Notes under the pieces: generated by a model
Database searches by the model: none
Told to the model about the DNA's origin: nothing
What the model saw: the letters and a program-made list of their open reading frames with translations, nothing else
Assembly: GCF_011059185.1 (NCBI RefSeq)
Contig: NZ_JAALFE010000001.1
Span: 310,001 to 374,000, forward strand
Direction: 5' to 3'
Source of the DNA: Paragemmobacter kunshanensis
Lineage (GTDB): Bacteria > Pseudomonadota > Alphaproteobacteria > Rhodobacterales > Rhodobacteraceae
DNA: 64,000 bases
Translations under genes and position numbers: made by a program
Part shown: positions 17,161 through 25,400 of the stretch, piece by piece
How the letters are laid out: each line of letters opens with the position of its first letter
Numbering within the stretch: the stretch's first letter is position 1

Positions 17161-18038
17161 CAGTTCACCTCGCGGTAGAAGAAGCGGATGTAGAGGCGGG
17201 CGAGGAAGATGGTGATCGCCAGCATGATGATCGCCTGGGCCGAGGCGAGGCCGATGTCGAATTGCCGGTTGCCCACGCGTTCGATCAGGACGGCGATGAA
17301 TTCGGTGGCGGCGCCCGGTCCGCCGCGTGTCATGGTGAAGGGCATGTCGAAGAGTTTCAGCGTGTCGGCGGTGCGCAGGATCAGCACGGCGACGAGCGAG
17401 GGGATCAGGAAGGGAAGCTGCACATAGCGCAGGACGAGCCATTGGGATTTGGTTTCAAGCTGCGCGGCTTCCTCGATTTCCGGGGGCACGGTGGAGAGGC
17501 CCGCCAGCAGGACGAGGGCCACGAAGGGCGTCCATTGCCAGATGTCCCAGATGATGACGGCGATGAAGGCGTTGGTGGGGTCGCCGATGAAGTTGATCGC
17601 GTCGACGCCGAACCAGCCCAGCATCTGGTTCACCACGCCGTATTTCTGGTTGAGCATGACCTGCGCCAGAAGGCCCACCACGGCATAGGTGGTGGCCATG
17701 GGCAGGACGAGCGAGAGGCGGGTCAGCGTCTTGAAGAAGGTGAGCCCGGGGCGGTGCAGGACGATGGCGATCAGCAGGCCGAGGGCAAGCTGGATCGGGA
17801 CGGAGATCAGGAACAGCGTCGCGGTGCGGCCCATGGCCTGCCAGAAGGTGATATCGGTCAGGACGTTGATGTAATTGTCGAGCCCGACGAAACGCGACTG
17901 GGCCTGCTTTGTGAGGTTGAAGTAATGCAGGCTTTTCCAGACCGCATAGAGCAGCGGTGCAATCCCCACGATCAGCAGGGCGGCGACGGCGGGGCCGAGA
18001 AAGGCGATGACCGTCTTTCGTGGCACTTGGGCTGTCAT
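17160..18038 (-). CDS. Carbohydrate ABC transporter permease (MalF type)
   Basis: This 292-residue permease starts at the ATG at 18038 (MTAQVPRKTVIAF), with GGAAGGA about nine bases upstream. It has six membrane segments. The EAA loop EIEEAAQLETKSQWLVLRYV precedes the signature LKLFDMPFTMTRGGPG of sugar permeases. It pairs with the MalG-type permease downstream through a TGATG overlap. Expression relative to the binding protein is probably damped by the hairpin at 18064-18086 in the gap between them. Confidence 0.93.
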   Translation of the reverse strand: MTAQVPRKTVIAFLGPAVAALLIVGIAPLLYAVWKSLHYFNLTKQAQSRFVGLDNYINVLTDITFWQAMGRTATLFLISVPIQLALGLLIAIVLHRPGLTFFKTLTRLSLVLPMATTYAVVGLLAQVMLNQKYGVVNQMLGWFGVDAINFIGDPTNAFIAVIIWDIWQWTPFVALVLLAGLSTVPPEIEEAAQLETKSQWLVLRYVQLPFLIPSLVAVLILRTADTLKLFDMPFTMTRGGPGAATEFIAVLIERVGNRQFDIGLASAQAIIMLAITIFLARLYIRFFYREVN

Positions 18039-18063
18039 TCGGGCGGTCCTTCCGGGTGGAAAT

Positions 18064-18086
18064 CCCCGGCCCATGGCGGGCCGGGG
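18064..18086 (-). terminator. Attenuating hairpin between binding protein and permease genes
   Basis: A 9-bp perfect stem (CCCCGGCCC/GGGCCGGGG) closes a 5-base loop and is followed on the minus strand by ATTTCC. Such hairpins after a binding-protein gene usually stabilise its mRNA or cut permease expression; that role is inferred. Confidence 0.5.
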
Positions 18087-18124
18087 GCTTTGGTTCGAAC
18101 GTAAGAGACTGTCAGCAGGCCGGA

Positions 18125-19462
18125 TTACTGGGCCAGCGGCTTCTTGCCGTCATAGTATCCGGCTTCGGCGAGGACGGCTTCCATCTGTTCGCCGATGGTC
18201 TTTGCGCCCTCTTCGATGCTGACTTCGCCCAGCATCATCTTGGTGCCCCATTCCTGCACGATTTCCGTGATGGCGGGCCATTCGGCGAAGCGCGGACGGA
18301 ATTCCGGCACGCCTTCCTGCCAGGATTCGACCAGGGCGGGGATGAACTTGAACTTTTCGGCCAATGCCGGATCGGCATAGGCCGACTGACGGGCCGGGAC
18401 GCCGCCCATTTCAAGATACTTGCCCGCATTGGCCTTGGACGTCACCCACTGGATGAAGAGCCAGCCTGCGGCCTGCTCTGCCTCATCCGCCTGGCTTGCG
18501 ACTGCAAGGGAGAAGCCGCCCAGCGCGGGTTTGCGGCCTGCGGGGCCGGTCGGTTCGGGCGCGATTTCCACGCAATCGGCCACGGTCGAGGTTTCGGGCG
18601 AAACCACGGTGGAATAGAAGGCCGACCATTCGGTGATCATCGCCACATCGCCCTGGGCGAAGGCGTTGACGGTTTCGGCATGGTCATAGGCGACGATGCC
18701 TTCGGGCATGAACTTCATCAGATCCTGACGGAATTGCAGCCCCGCCTGCGATTCGGGCGAGTTGAGGTTCGACTTGAATTCCGCGTTCAGGAAGGATCCG
18801 CCGAAGGGCCAGAGGAAGCGGGCGAAACTGTCGGCCGACTGGGTTTCGTTGCGCTTGGACTGCAGGGCATAGGCGTATTTGCCATCCTTGGTGAGCGCGG
18901 GGCCGTAGGTATCCATCACCTCTTGCCAGGTGGCCGGGGGTTTGTCGAAGCCCGCGGCCTCCAGCATGCAGCGGTTGTAGAAGAGAAGGCCGGAATAGTT
19001 GTCGAAGGGCAGGCCGTAGTTCACGCCATTCCACGACCCGAAGGCATCGAGGACCAGCGGGAAGAAATCCGCCATGTCGAGTTCGGGATCGGCCAGTTCG
19101 GGATTGTTGATGAAGGTTTCCGACGGCACGACCCAGCCGTTTTCGGCGAAGTTGCCCATCCAGACGAGGTCGATCAGCGCGATGTCGAGATCGCCGCCAG
19201 CGGCAAAATCGCGGACTTGTTCGCCCAGCGCGTTTTCATAGGGAACGACGGTGTAGTTGACCTTGATCCCCGTCGCTGCCTCGAAATCCGGGAGCATCTG
19301 GATCGCGGCGTTGTAGCCGGGGCGATCAAGGAACAGCACCTCGAGTTCGGTTCCGGCATAGGGTTTGGCGGCTTCTTCCAGCGTCCAGGCCTGTGCCTGG
19401 CCACCGATGGCGAATGCGGACGCGGCAAGCGCCAGCGCACTGACGTGCATCTTGAGTTTCAT
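18125..19462 (-). CDS. Extracellular sugar/polyol-binding protein of ABC transporter
   Basis: This 445-residue family 1 solute-binding protein starts at ATG 19462 behind GGGAGGAAACC. The signal peptide spans residues 1-25 (ending GGQAQA). The mature part has family 1 features: GTELEVLFLDRP, a central Trp-rich hinge (AFGSWNGVNYGLPFD) and AITEIVQEWGTKMM near the end. It delivers substrate to the two permeases encoded just downstream. The ligand is not evident; the neighbouring xylulokinase, SDR and sugar-phosphate enzymes point to a polyol or pentose-like compound. It is the first gene of the minus-strand arm of the divergent locus. Confidence 0.93.
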   Translation of the reverse strand: MKLKMHVSALALAASAFAIGGQAQAWTLEEAAKPYAGTELEVLFLDRPGYNAAIQMLPDFEAATGIKVNYTVVPYENALGEQVRDFAAGGDLDIALIDLVWMGNFAENGWVVPSETFINNPELADPELDMADFFPLVLDAFGSWNGVNYGLPFDNYSGLLFYNRCMLEAAGFDKPPATWQEVMDTYGPALTKDGKYAYALQSKRNETQSADSFARFLWPFGGSFLNAEFKSNLNSPESQAGLQFRQDLMKFMPEGIVAYDHAETVNAFAQGDVAMITEWSAFYSTVVSPETSTVADCVEIAPEPTGPAGRKPALGGFSLAVASQADEAEQAAGWLFIQWVTSKANAGKYLEMGGVPARQSAYADPALAEKFKFIPALVESWQEGVPEFRPRFAEWPAITEIVQEWGTKMMLGEVSIEEGAKTIGEQMEAVLAEAGYYDGKKPLAQ

Positions 19463-19495
19463 GGTTTCCTCCCAGCGGTTGAGCGTTTTGAACGG

Positions 19496-19551
19496 TTGAC
19501 TTCCATTTGTAACGCTTAGCATATAAATGTATCGCAAGCGCATCCTGTCAA
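19496..19551. promoter_or_regulatory. Divergent promoter region with imperfect dyad (SorC operator candidate)
   Basis: A plus-strand TTGACT (19496-19501) and a minus-strand TTGACA (19551-19546) face each other across a 28-bp imperfect dyad at 19513-19540. The dyad reads CGCTTAGCATA-N-TGTATCGCAAGCG, with 9 of 13 arm positions matching. AT-rich TATAAA/TTTATA elements lie in the dyad centre. A regulator bound here would cover both promoters; the SorC protein of the locus is the natural candidate. Confidence 0.5.
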
Positions 19552-19590
19552 CGGGAAAATGCGCAGGTCGCGGAAGGGGAGGGTCGGCGG

Positions 19591-20655
19591 ATGGCCGAGG
19601 TGAAGCTGGTCGGGGTGAACAAGTTCTATGGCGGCCAACAGGCACTGCATGGCGTGAGCCTGGACATTGCCGATGGGGAATTCGCGGTTTTCGTGGGGCC
19701 TTCGGGATGCGGGAAATCCACGCTGCTGCGATCCATCGCGGGGCTGGAATCGATCAGCGGGGGGACGATTTCGATTGGCGGGCGGGATGTTTCCGGCCTT
19801 GCCCCATCGGAGCGGGATGTGGCGATGGTGTTCCAGTCTTATGCGCTGTATCCGCATATGACGGTGCGCGAGAACATGGATTTCGGGATGAAGATCAACA
19901 ACTTCACCCCGGCAGACCGGGAACGGCGAATCGCCGAGGCGGCGCGGGTCTTGCAGCTGGAGCCCTATATGGACCGCAAGCCTTCGCAATTGTCGGGCGG
20001 GCAGCGGCAGCGGGTGGCGATCGGGCGGGCGATCGTGAAGCAGCCGAAGGTGTTCCTGTTCGACGAGCCTTTGTCGAACCTGGATGCCAAGCTGCGGGTG
20101 CAGATGCGGGTGGAGCTTGAGGCGCTGCATTCGGAGCTGAAGGCCACGATGATCTATGTGACGCATGACCAGGTGGAGGCCATGACGATGGCCGACAAGA
20201 TCGTGGTGCTGAATGCGGGCCGGATCGAGCAGGTGGGCAGCCCGATGGAGCTGTATCACCGGCCGCGGACGGAGTTCGTGGCGGGCTTCATCGGCGCGCC
20301 GAGCATGAATTTCCTCGACATCCGTTCCGTGGGTGGTCGCATCACCTGCGGGGAGGCGGTGATCGGGACAGCCGCACCCGTGCCGGGCGCGGTGCGGCTG
20401 GGAATACGGCCCGAACATGTGGGGCTGGTGGCGGCGGGCGCGGGCGAGATGGGCGGCACGGTGGTGCTGCGCGAGACGCTGGGGGGGGATGCCTATCTGT
20501 ATGTTCGGACGGCGGCGGGCCAGGTGGTGGTGCGCGCGGATGGGGATACGGCGCTGGACCATGGCGATACGGTCGGGCTGTCGATGCCCGCGAATCGGTT
20601 GCATCTGTTTGGCGCGGATGGGGTGACGCTGTCTTCGGGGGGTGTGACGGCATGA
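19591..20655 (+). CDS. Sugar ABC transporter ATP-binding protein (MalK/UgpC type)
   Basis: This 354-residue ATPase is the third component of the importer. Walker A is GPSGCGKST (about 36-44), the Q-loop FQSYALYPHMT is near 86, the signature LSGGQRQR is near 135, Walker [11 protein letters not shown] near 155 and the H-loop THDQVEA near 190. The carboxy-terminal regulatory OB-fold domain (from about 240, LGIRPEHVGL) is full length, as in MalK and UgpC. It is the first gene of the plus-strand arm, with its start 128 bases from the divergent binding-protein start, and it overlaps the next gene by ATGA. Confidence 0.94.
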   Translation: MAEVKLVGVNKFYGGQQALHGVSLDIADGEFAVFVGPSGCGKSTLLRSIAGLESISGGTISIGGRDVSGLAPSERDVAMVFQSYALYPHMTVRENMDFGMKINNFTPADRERRIAEAARVLQLEPYMDRKPSQLSGGQRQRVAIGRAIVKQPKVFLFDEPLSNLDAKLRVQMRVELEALHSELKATMIYVTHDQVEAMTMADKIVVLNAGRIEQVGSPMELYHRPRTEFVAGFIGAPSMNFLDIRSVGGRITCGEAVIGTAAPVPGAVRLGIRPEHVGLVAAGAGEMGGTVVLRETLGGDAYLYVRTAAGQVVVRADGDTALDHGDTVGLSMPANRLHLFGADGVTLSSGGVTA

Positions 20656-21998
20656 CGGCGGATCTGATCGCGGGGGCGGTGGCCCGGTCGGCCACGGTGG
20701 CAGAGGTTCTGGTGGGGCGCGGGGTGCTGGCGGAGGCGGGCAACCTGTTCCGGCGGCAGTTCAGGGGCGATCTGGCCTGTATCATCGCGGATGAGAATAC
20801 CTGGAAGGCGGCGGGAGCGGCGGTCGAGGCGGCGCTGCAGGCGGCGGGGGTGAAAGTGCGGCGGCATGTGCTGCCCGGGCGGCCCCGGCTGAAGCCGACC
20901 GTCGATCTGGCCAACAGCCTGCGGGATGTGCTGGCGAAGGACGGGTCGGTGCCGGTGGCGGTGGGATCGGGCGTGATCAACGATGTGGTGAAACACGCGG
21001 CTTTTGGCCTTGATAGAGACTATCTCTGCGTGGGCACGGCGGCGAGCATGGACGGCTATACCTCGGCCGGGTCGCCCCTGTCGGACCGGGGGTTCAAGAA
21101 GACGATCCAGTGCCGCCCTGCCAGGGCGGTGATCGGCGATCTGGACGTGATCGCGGCGGCACCTGCAGAGATGACGGGCTGGGGTTATGGCGACCTTGCG
21201 GGGAAGGTGCCTGCCGGGGGCGACTGGATCATCGCGGATGCGCTGGGGATCGAGGCGGTGGATGATGTGGCCTGGCCCCTGGTGCAGGGCGGATTGCGCG
21301 GCTGGCTTGGGGCGGCGGATGCGATTGCAGCGGGGGAGGCGCAGGCGCTGGAGGGGCTGTTTACCGGGCTGACGCTGGTGGGGCTGGCGATGGAGTTGCA
21401 CGGGTCTTCGCGGCCTGCCTCGGGCGCGGATCACCAGATCGCGCATCTGTGGGAGATGGATGACCTGAAGTTCGGCGGCGAGCGGGTGAGCCATGGGGCC
21501 TGCGTGGCGGTGGGCTGCGTGATGGCGCTGCGGCTGTTCGACTGGCTGCTGGGGCAGGATCTGGCGCGGCTGGACGTGGCGGCGGCGGTGGCGGCGGCAC
21601 CGTCGCTGGGCGTGAAGATCGCGGCGGTGCATGCGGCCTTTGGCCCCGGCGAGATTGCCGCGCGGGCGGTGGAGGAAGTGCGGGCCAAGCATGTGGAAGG
21701 GGCCGCGTTGCGGGCGCGGCTGGAGCGGGTGCGGGATGGCTGGCCCGTCTTGGCGGAGCGGTTGCGGGCGCAGGTTCTGGCGCCCGAGGCGATGGTGGGG
21801 ATGCTGCACCGCGCGGGGGCGCCTGCCGAGGCAGAGGAGATCGGGGTGGGGCGCGATTACCTGCGTCGGACCACGCTGAACGCGCGGTTCCTGCGGAGCC
21901 GCTATACGGTGCTGGACCTGCTGGACGAATGCGGGATGCTGGAGGCGGCGGTGGAGGCGAGTTTGCCCCTGCCCGCGCGGAAGGAGGGGCGCGCATGA
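20652..21998 (+). CDS. sn-Glycerol-1-phosphate dehydrogenase family protein (AraM-like)
   Basis: This 448-residue protein of the iron-containing alcohol dehydrogenase/G1PDH superfamily is related to Bacillus AraM. AraM reduces dihydroxyacetone phosphate to glycerol-1-phosphate. The NAD(P)-binding [13 protein letters not shown] lies near 105-117, followed by [17 protein letters not shown]. Metal-ligand histidines are in [19 protein letters not shown] near 260. It is about 50 residues longer than Bacillus AraM, with extra carboxy-terminal sequence. The neighbours (ABC importer, NagD/AraL-like phosphatase) echo the Bacillus araLMNPQ arrangement. No glyceryl-phosphate prenyltransferase is present, so a catabolic role on a polyol phosphate is equally possible. 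Confidence 0.85.
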   Translation: MTADLIAGAVARSATVAEVLVGRGVLAEAGNLFRRQFRGDLACIIADENTWKAAGAAVEAALQAAGVKVRRHVLPGRPRLKPTVDLANSLRDVLAKDGSVPVAVGSGVINDVVKHAAFGLDRDYLCVGTAASMDGYTSAGSPLSDRGFKKTIQCRPARAVIGDLDVIAAAPAEMTGWGYGDLAGKVPAGGDWIIADALGIEAVDDVAWPLVQGGLRGWLGAADAIAAGEAQALEGLFTGLTLVGLAMELHGSSRPASGADHQIAHLWEMDDLKFGGERVSHGACVAVGCVMALRLFDWLLGQDLARLDVAAAVAAAPSLGVKIAAVHAAFGPGEIAARAVEEVRAKHVEGAALRARLERVRDGWPVLAERLRAQVLAPEAMVGMLHRAGAPAEAEEIGVGRDYLRRTTLNARFLRSRYTVLDLLDECGMLEAAVEASLPLPARKEGRA

Positions 21999-22555
21999 GG
22001 TATGCGGATCAGGTTTCGCGCGCGGCAGAGGAGTTGCGGGTTGCGGCGGCGGGGGTGGACCCTGCCGCGCTGGCGGGGATGGTGGAGGAATTGGCGGGCG
22101 CGCGGCGCGTGGTCTGTTACGGCGTGGGCCGTGAGGGGCTGATGATGCGGGCCTTGGCGATGCGGCTTTATCACATGGGGATGGATGCGCATGTGGTGGG
22201 GGATATGTCCTGCCCTCCGGTCGGAGCCGGGGATGTGCTGGTGGTGAGCGCGGGGCCGGGGAATTTTTCCACGGTGCTGGGGTTGATGGGCGTGGCCAAG
22301 GGGGCCGGGGCGCGGGTGGCCTGTGTCACGGCGCAGCCGGGGGCGGCGGTGCCTGCGGGGTCTGACCGGGTGCTGGTGATCCCGGCGCAGACGATGGCAG
22401 ATGATACGGGGCCTGCGGTGGCGAGCGTGCTGCCCATGGGATCGCTGTTCGAGGGCGCGCAGTATCTGGTGTTCGAAATGCTGATCCTGATGCTGCGCGA
22501 CCGGCTGGGGGTTTCCCCCGATGCGATGCGCGCGCGGCATACCAATCTGGAGTGA
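21995..22555 (+). CDS. SIS-domain sugar isomerase, 6-phospho-3-hexuloisomerase-like
   Basis: This 186-residue, single SIS-domain protein starts at ATG 21995 behind AAGGAGGGG and overlaps the dehydrogenase gene by ATGA. The size and blocks ([38 protein letters not shown], and [16 protein letters not shown]) fit the PHI/HxlB-like group, which interconverts ketohexose phosphates. The usual SGSG/SGET motif is altered to SAGPGN. No hexulose-6-phosphate synthase is adjacent, so formaldehyde fixation is unlikely; it more likely isomerises a sugar phosphate produced in this pathway. The fold is clear, the substrate is not. Confidence 0.8.
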   Translation: MRYADQVSRAAEELRVAAAGVDPAALAGMVEELAGARRVVCYGVGREGLMMRALAMRLYHMGMDAHVVGDMSCPPVGAGDVLVVSAGPGNFSTVLGLMGVAKGAGARVACVTAQPGAAVPAGSDRVLVIPAQTMADDTGPAVASVLPMGSLFEGAQYLVFEMLILMLRDRLGVSPDAMRARHTNLE

Positions 22556-23331
22556 ATGCCGTGGCGGAATGGGAGGGGCGGTTTTCGCTGGCGGGGCGCA
22601 AGGCGCTGGTCACCGGGGCAAGCAAGGGGATCGGGTTCGAGATTGCCCGCGTCTTTGCCGATGCGGGCGCGGATATCGTGGCCGTGGCGCGGGATGCGGA
22701 CGGGTTGCTGGAGGTGAAGCGCGAGGTTGAGGCGCGGGGGCGGCGCTGTCTGGTGATCGAGGCGGAGATGGCGACGGCGGAAGGGCCTGTGCGGGCCGCG
22801 CGCGAGGCGCTGGAGGCCTGGGGGACCATCGACATTCTGGTGAACAACGCGGCGATTGCGCGGATTGCACCGGCGGTGGAGCTGTCGCTGGCGGATTGGG
22901 ATGAGACGATGGCGGTGAATGTGCGCGCGCCGTTCCTGCTGGCGCAGGCCTTGGGGCCTGCGATGATCGCGCAGCGCTGGGGGAAGGTGATCAACATATC
23001 CTCGCAGACGGGGGTGATCGCGCTGGATGACCATGCGGCCTATGCGACGTCAAAAGGGGCGCTGAATGCGCTGACCAAGTCGCTTTGCGCGGAATGGGCG
23101 CGGCATAATGTGCAGGTGAACGCGATCTGCCCCACGGTGATCCTGACGCCGATGGGAAAGGCGGTCTGGGGGCCGGAGGAGAAGGGCGGGCCGATGCGCG
23201 CGGCCACGCCCGCGCGGCGGTTCGGGGAAACGGTGGAGGTGGCGGATATGGCGCTGTATCTGGCCTCGCCTGCGTCGGGGCTGGTGAACGGGGCCTTGAT
23301 GATGATCGAAGGGGGCTATTCCAGTGTCTGA
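22552..23331 (+). CDS. Short-chain dehydrogenase/reductase
   Basis: This 259-residue classical SDR starts at GTG 22552, overlapping the stop of the SIS gene. Cofactor motif TGASKGIG is near residue 22, [10 protein letters not shown] near 95, and the catalytic Ser-Tyr-Lys set is in NISSQTG and YATSKGA (about 145-165). It ends in a [10 protein letters not shown] segment. The family oxidises sugar alcohols and many other substrates with NAD(P). In context it could oxidise the imported polyol to a ketose for xylulokinase. That assignment is inference from neighbours only. Its end overlaps the HAD gene by eight bases. Confidence 0.88.
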   Translation: MNAVAEWEGRFSLAGRKALVTGASKGIGFEIARVFADAGADIVAVARDADGLLEVKREVEARGRRCLVIEAEMATAEGPVRAAREALEAWGTIDILVNNAAIARIAPAVELSLADWDETMAVNVRAPFLLAQALGPAMIAQRWGKVINISSQTGVIALDDHAAYATSKGALNALTKSLCAEWARHNVQVNAICPTVILTPMGKAVWGPEEKGGPMRAATPARRFGETVEVADMALYLASPASGLVNGALMMIEGGYSSV

Positions 23332-24229
23332 GGAATTGCGGGACGCGGAAGCGGCGTTCCTGCGCTATGAGGCGGTGCGGGCGCGGCTGCCTGCGGCGCG
23401 GTTTCCGGCGGAGCCTGTGTTTGCGCGGGATCTTTCCGAGGTGGCGGATCGCTGGGACGGGTTCGTTCTGGATGCCTTTGGCGTGCTGAACGTGGGCGAG
23501 ACGCCGATTGCGGGCGCGGTGGCGCGGATGGCGGAATTGCGGGCGCGGGGCAAGAAGCTGTGCGTCTTGACCAATGCGGCGAGTTACACGCGGGCGGAGG
23601 CCTTGGTGAAGTATCGGCGGCTGGGCTTTGATTTCACCGAGGATGAGGTGGTGTCGAGCCGGGATGTCGCCGTCAGCCGGATCGGTATGCTGATGCCCGG
23701 CGCGCATTGGGCGGCGATCGCGGCAGAGGGGGACGGGTTTTCCGACATTCCGGGGCGCGTGGGGGATGCGGTGGCGGAGCCTGCGCTGTTCGATGTGGCG
23801 GATGGGGTGCTGTTCCTGTCTTCGGCGCGGTGGACCCCTGCCCTTCAGGCGCGGCTGATGGAGGCCATGGCGCGGCGGCCCATTCCCATCGTGGTGGCCA
23901 ATCCCGATCTGGTGGCCCCGCGCGAAGATGGGCTGTCGCAGGAGCCGGGGTTGTTTGCCCATGCGGTGCTGGATCATGTGGGGGGCGTGGCGCATTGGTA
24001 TGGCAAGCCCTTTGCCGACGGGTTCCACGATGCCTGCGCGCGGACGGGGCTGCCGCCGGAGCGGCTGGCCATGGTGGGGGATACGCTGCATACCGATGTG
24101 CTGGGTGGCCGCGCGGCGGGGATGGGCGCGGTGCTGGTGGCCGATCACGGCCTGTTCGCGGGGCGGGACGTGCGGGGATATATCGCGCGGTCGGGGATCG
24201 TGCCGGATGCGGTGGTGGCGACGACCTGA
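23324..24229 (+). CDS. HAD-superfamily sugar phosphatase, NagD/AraL-like
   Basis: This 301-residue class IIA HAD hydrolase starts at GTG 23324. Motif I is LDAFGVLN with the nucleophile Asp50, motif II is VLTNAAS near 80, and motif IV is GDTLHTDVLGG near 250. NagD-type phosphatases hydrolyse sugar phosphates and control pathway overflow; AraL does this in Bacillus. Position 52, usually the second Asp of the DxD motif, is Phe here. That resembles the DxW variant of some alphaproteobacterial relatives and may lower or change activity. It closes the plus-strand arm, a five-gene overlapping operon. Confidence 0.85.
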   Translation: MSEELRDAEAAFLRYEAVRARLPAARFPAEPVFARDLSEVADRWDGFVLDAFGVLNVGETPIAGAVARMAELRARGKKLCVLTNAASYTRAEALVKYRRLGFDFTEDEVVSSRDVAVSRIGMLMPGAHWAAIAAEGDGFSDIPGRVGDAVAEPALFDVADGVLFLSSARWTPALQARLMEAMARRPIPIVVANPDLVAPREDGLSQEPGLFAHAVLDHVGGVAHWYGKPFADGFHDACARTGLPPERLAMVGDTLHTDVLGGRAAGMGAVLVADHGLFAGRDVRGYIARSGIVPDAVVATT

Positions 24230-24344
24230 CGCGCGGGCGCGGCGGGGGTTGCAAGGGGGGGCCTTGTCATGCCCTATTCACCCTTGCGTGGTGCGGCGGG
24301 GGTGATGGCCCGCCTGCCCTGTCTGTAACGAGTTGGAGTTTTCG

Positions 24345-25397
24345 ATGAACCCCTATCAATCGCTGGACGAGCGATATTTCTGGTCGCCTGCCGTGGCGCA
24401 GAAGAACATGTTCGACATCGAGCGGTTGTGGGAGCCGAAATTCCGCATCGGGCCACGCGCGCCGGTGGCGACCTTCGGTTCCTGTTTCGCGCAGCATATC
24501 GGGCGGGCGCTGAAAGGGCGGGGTTTCAACTGGATGGATGCCGAGCCCGCGCCAACCGGATTGCCGGCGGATGTGGCGAAGACCTTCGGCTTTGGCGTCT
24601 TTTCGGCGCGGACGGGCAATATCTATACGGCCTCGCTGCTGGCGCAATGGGTGGGTTGGGCGCTGGGCGACAGCGCCCCGCCCGAGGAGGTGTGGGAGAA
24701 GGACGGGCGGTTCTACGATCCGTTCCGCCCGGTGATCGAGCCGGGGGGATTCGCCTCGGCCCAGGAGATGCTGGCCGGGCGCGAGATGGCGATCGAGGCG
24801 TTCCGGAAATGCATCACCGAGGCGCGGGTCTTCGTCTTTACGCTGGGCCTGACGGAAAGCTGGTTCAACCGCGAGGAGGGCCATGAATACCCGATGTGCC
24901 CCGGCACGGCGGCGGGGGAGTTCGACGCGGATCGGCATGAATTCCGCAATCAGGATTATGTCTTCATCCGGCGAAAGCTGGTGGAGGCGATCCGGCGGAT
25001 GCGGCAGGCCAATCCCCGGCTTTCGGTGCTGCTGACGGTGTCGCCGGTGCCGTTGACGGCGACGATGTCGGGCAATCATGTGCTGCTGGCGACGACGGAA
25101 TCGAAAGCGGTGCTGCGGGCGGTGGCGGGCAGCGTGAGCCGGGCGCTGCCTTTCGTGGATTATTTCCCGTCTTACGAGATCATCAGTTCGACGCCCTATC
25201 GCGGCAGTTTCTTTGAACCGAACCAGCGCGGGGTGAATCCGGCGGGCGTGGCGCATGTGATGGACATGTTCTTTGCCTGCCTGATGGCGAAATATCCGCT
25301 GCCGGTGGCGACGGGGAAAAAGCCGGGAAAGGCGAAGGGCGATGTCGCCTGTGAAGAGGCGCTGCTGGCGGCCTTTGGCACGAAGGCGGGGGGCTGA
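24345..25397 (+). CDS. GSCFA-domain protein
   Basis: This 350-residue protein starts at ATG 24345 (MNPYQSLDERYF). The namesake motif GSCFA is at residues 45-49 in ATFGSCFAQHIGR. The domain is thought to be an SGNH-hydrolase relative; members are often linked to polysaccharide modification, but the activity is unproven. Further blocks are FVFTLGLTESWFN and LTVSPVPLTAT. The carboxy tail from about 318 is Lys/Ala-rich. There is no signal peptide. It is followed after three bases by another SGNH-like gene, with which it likely forms a unit. Confidence 0.87.
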   Translation: MNPYQSLDERYFWSPAVAQKNMFDIERLWEPKFRIGPRAPVATFGSCFAQHIGRALKGRGFNWMDAEPAPTGLPADVAKTFGFGVFSARTGNIYTASLLAQWVGWALGDSAPPEEVWEKDGRFYDPFRPVIEPGGFASAQEMLAGREMAIEAFRKCITEARVFVFTLGLTESWFNREEGHEYPMCPGTAAGEFDADRHEFRNQDYVFIRRKLVEAIRRMRQANPRLSVLLTVSPVPLTATMSGNHVLLATTESKAVLRAVAGSVSRALPFVDYFPSYEIISSTPYRGSFFEPNQRGVNPAGVAHVMDMFFACLMAKYPLPVATGKKPGKAKGDVACEEALLAAFGTKAGG

Positions 25398-25400
25398 GCC

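Noticed and set aside
18020-19519. Plus-strand open frame of 499 codons opposite the binding protein
   Set aside because: Antisense shadow of a gene with signal peptide, strong ribosome-binding site and family motifs.
21995-22555. Ribulose-monophosphate formaldehyde fixation
   Set aside because: Only a PHI-like isomerase is present; there is no hexulose-phosphate synthase or methanol/formaldehyde gene in the window.
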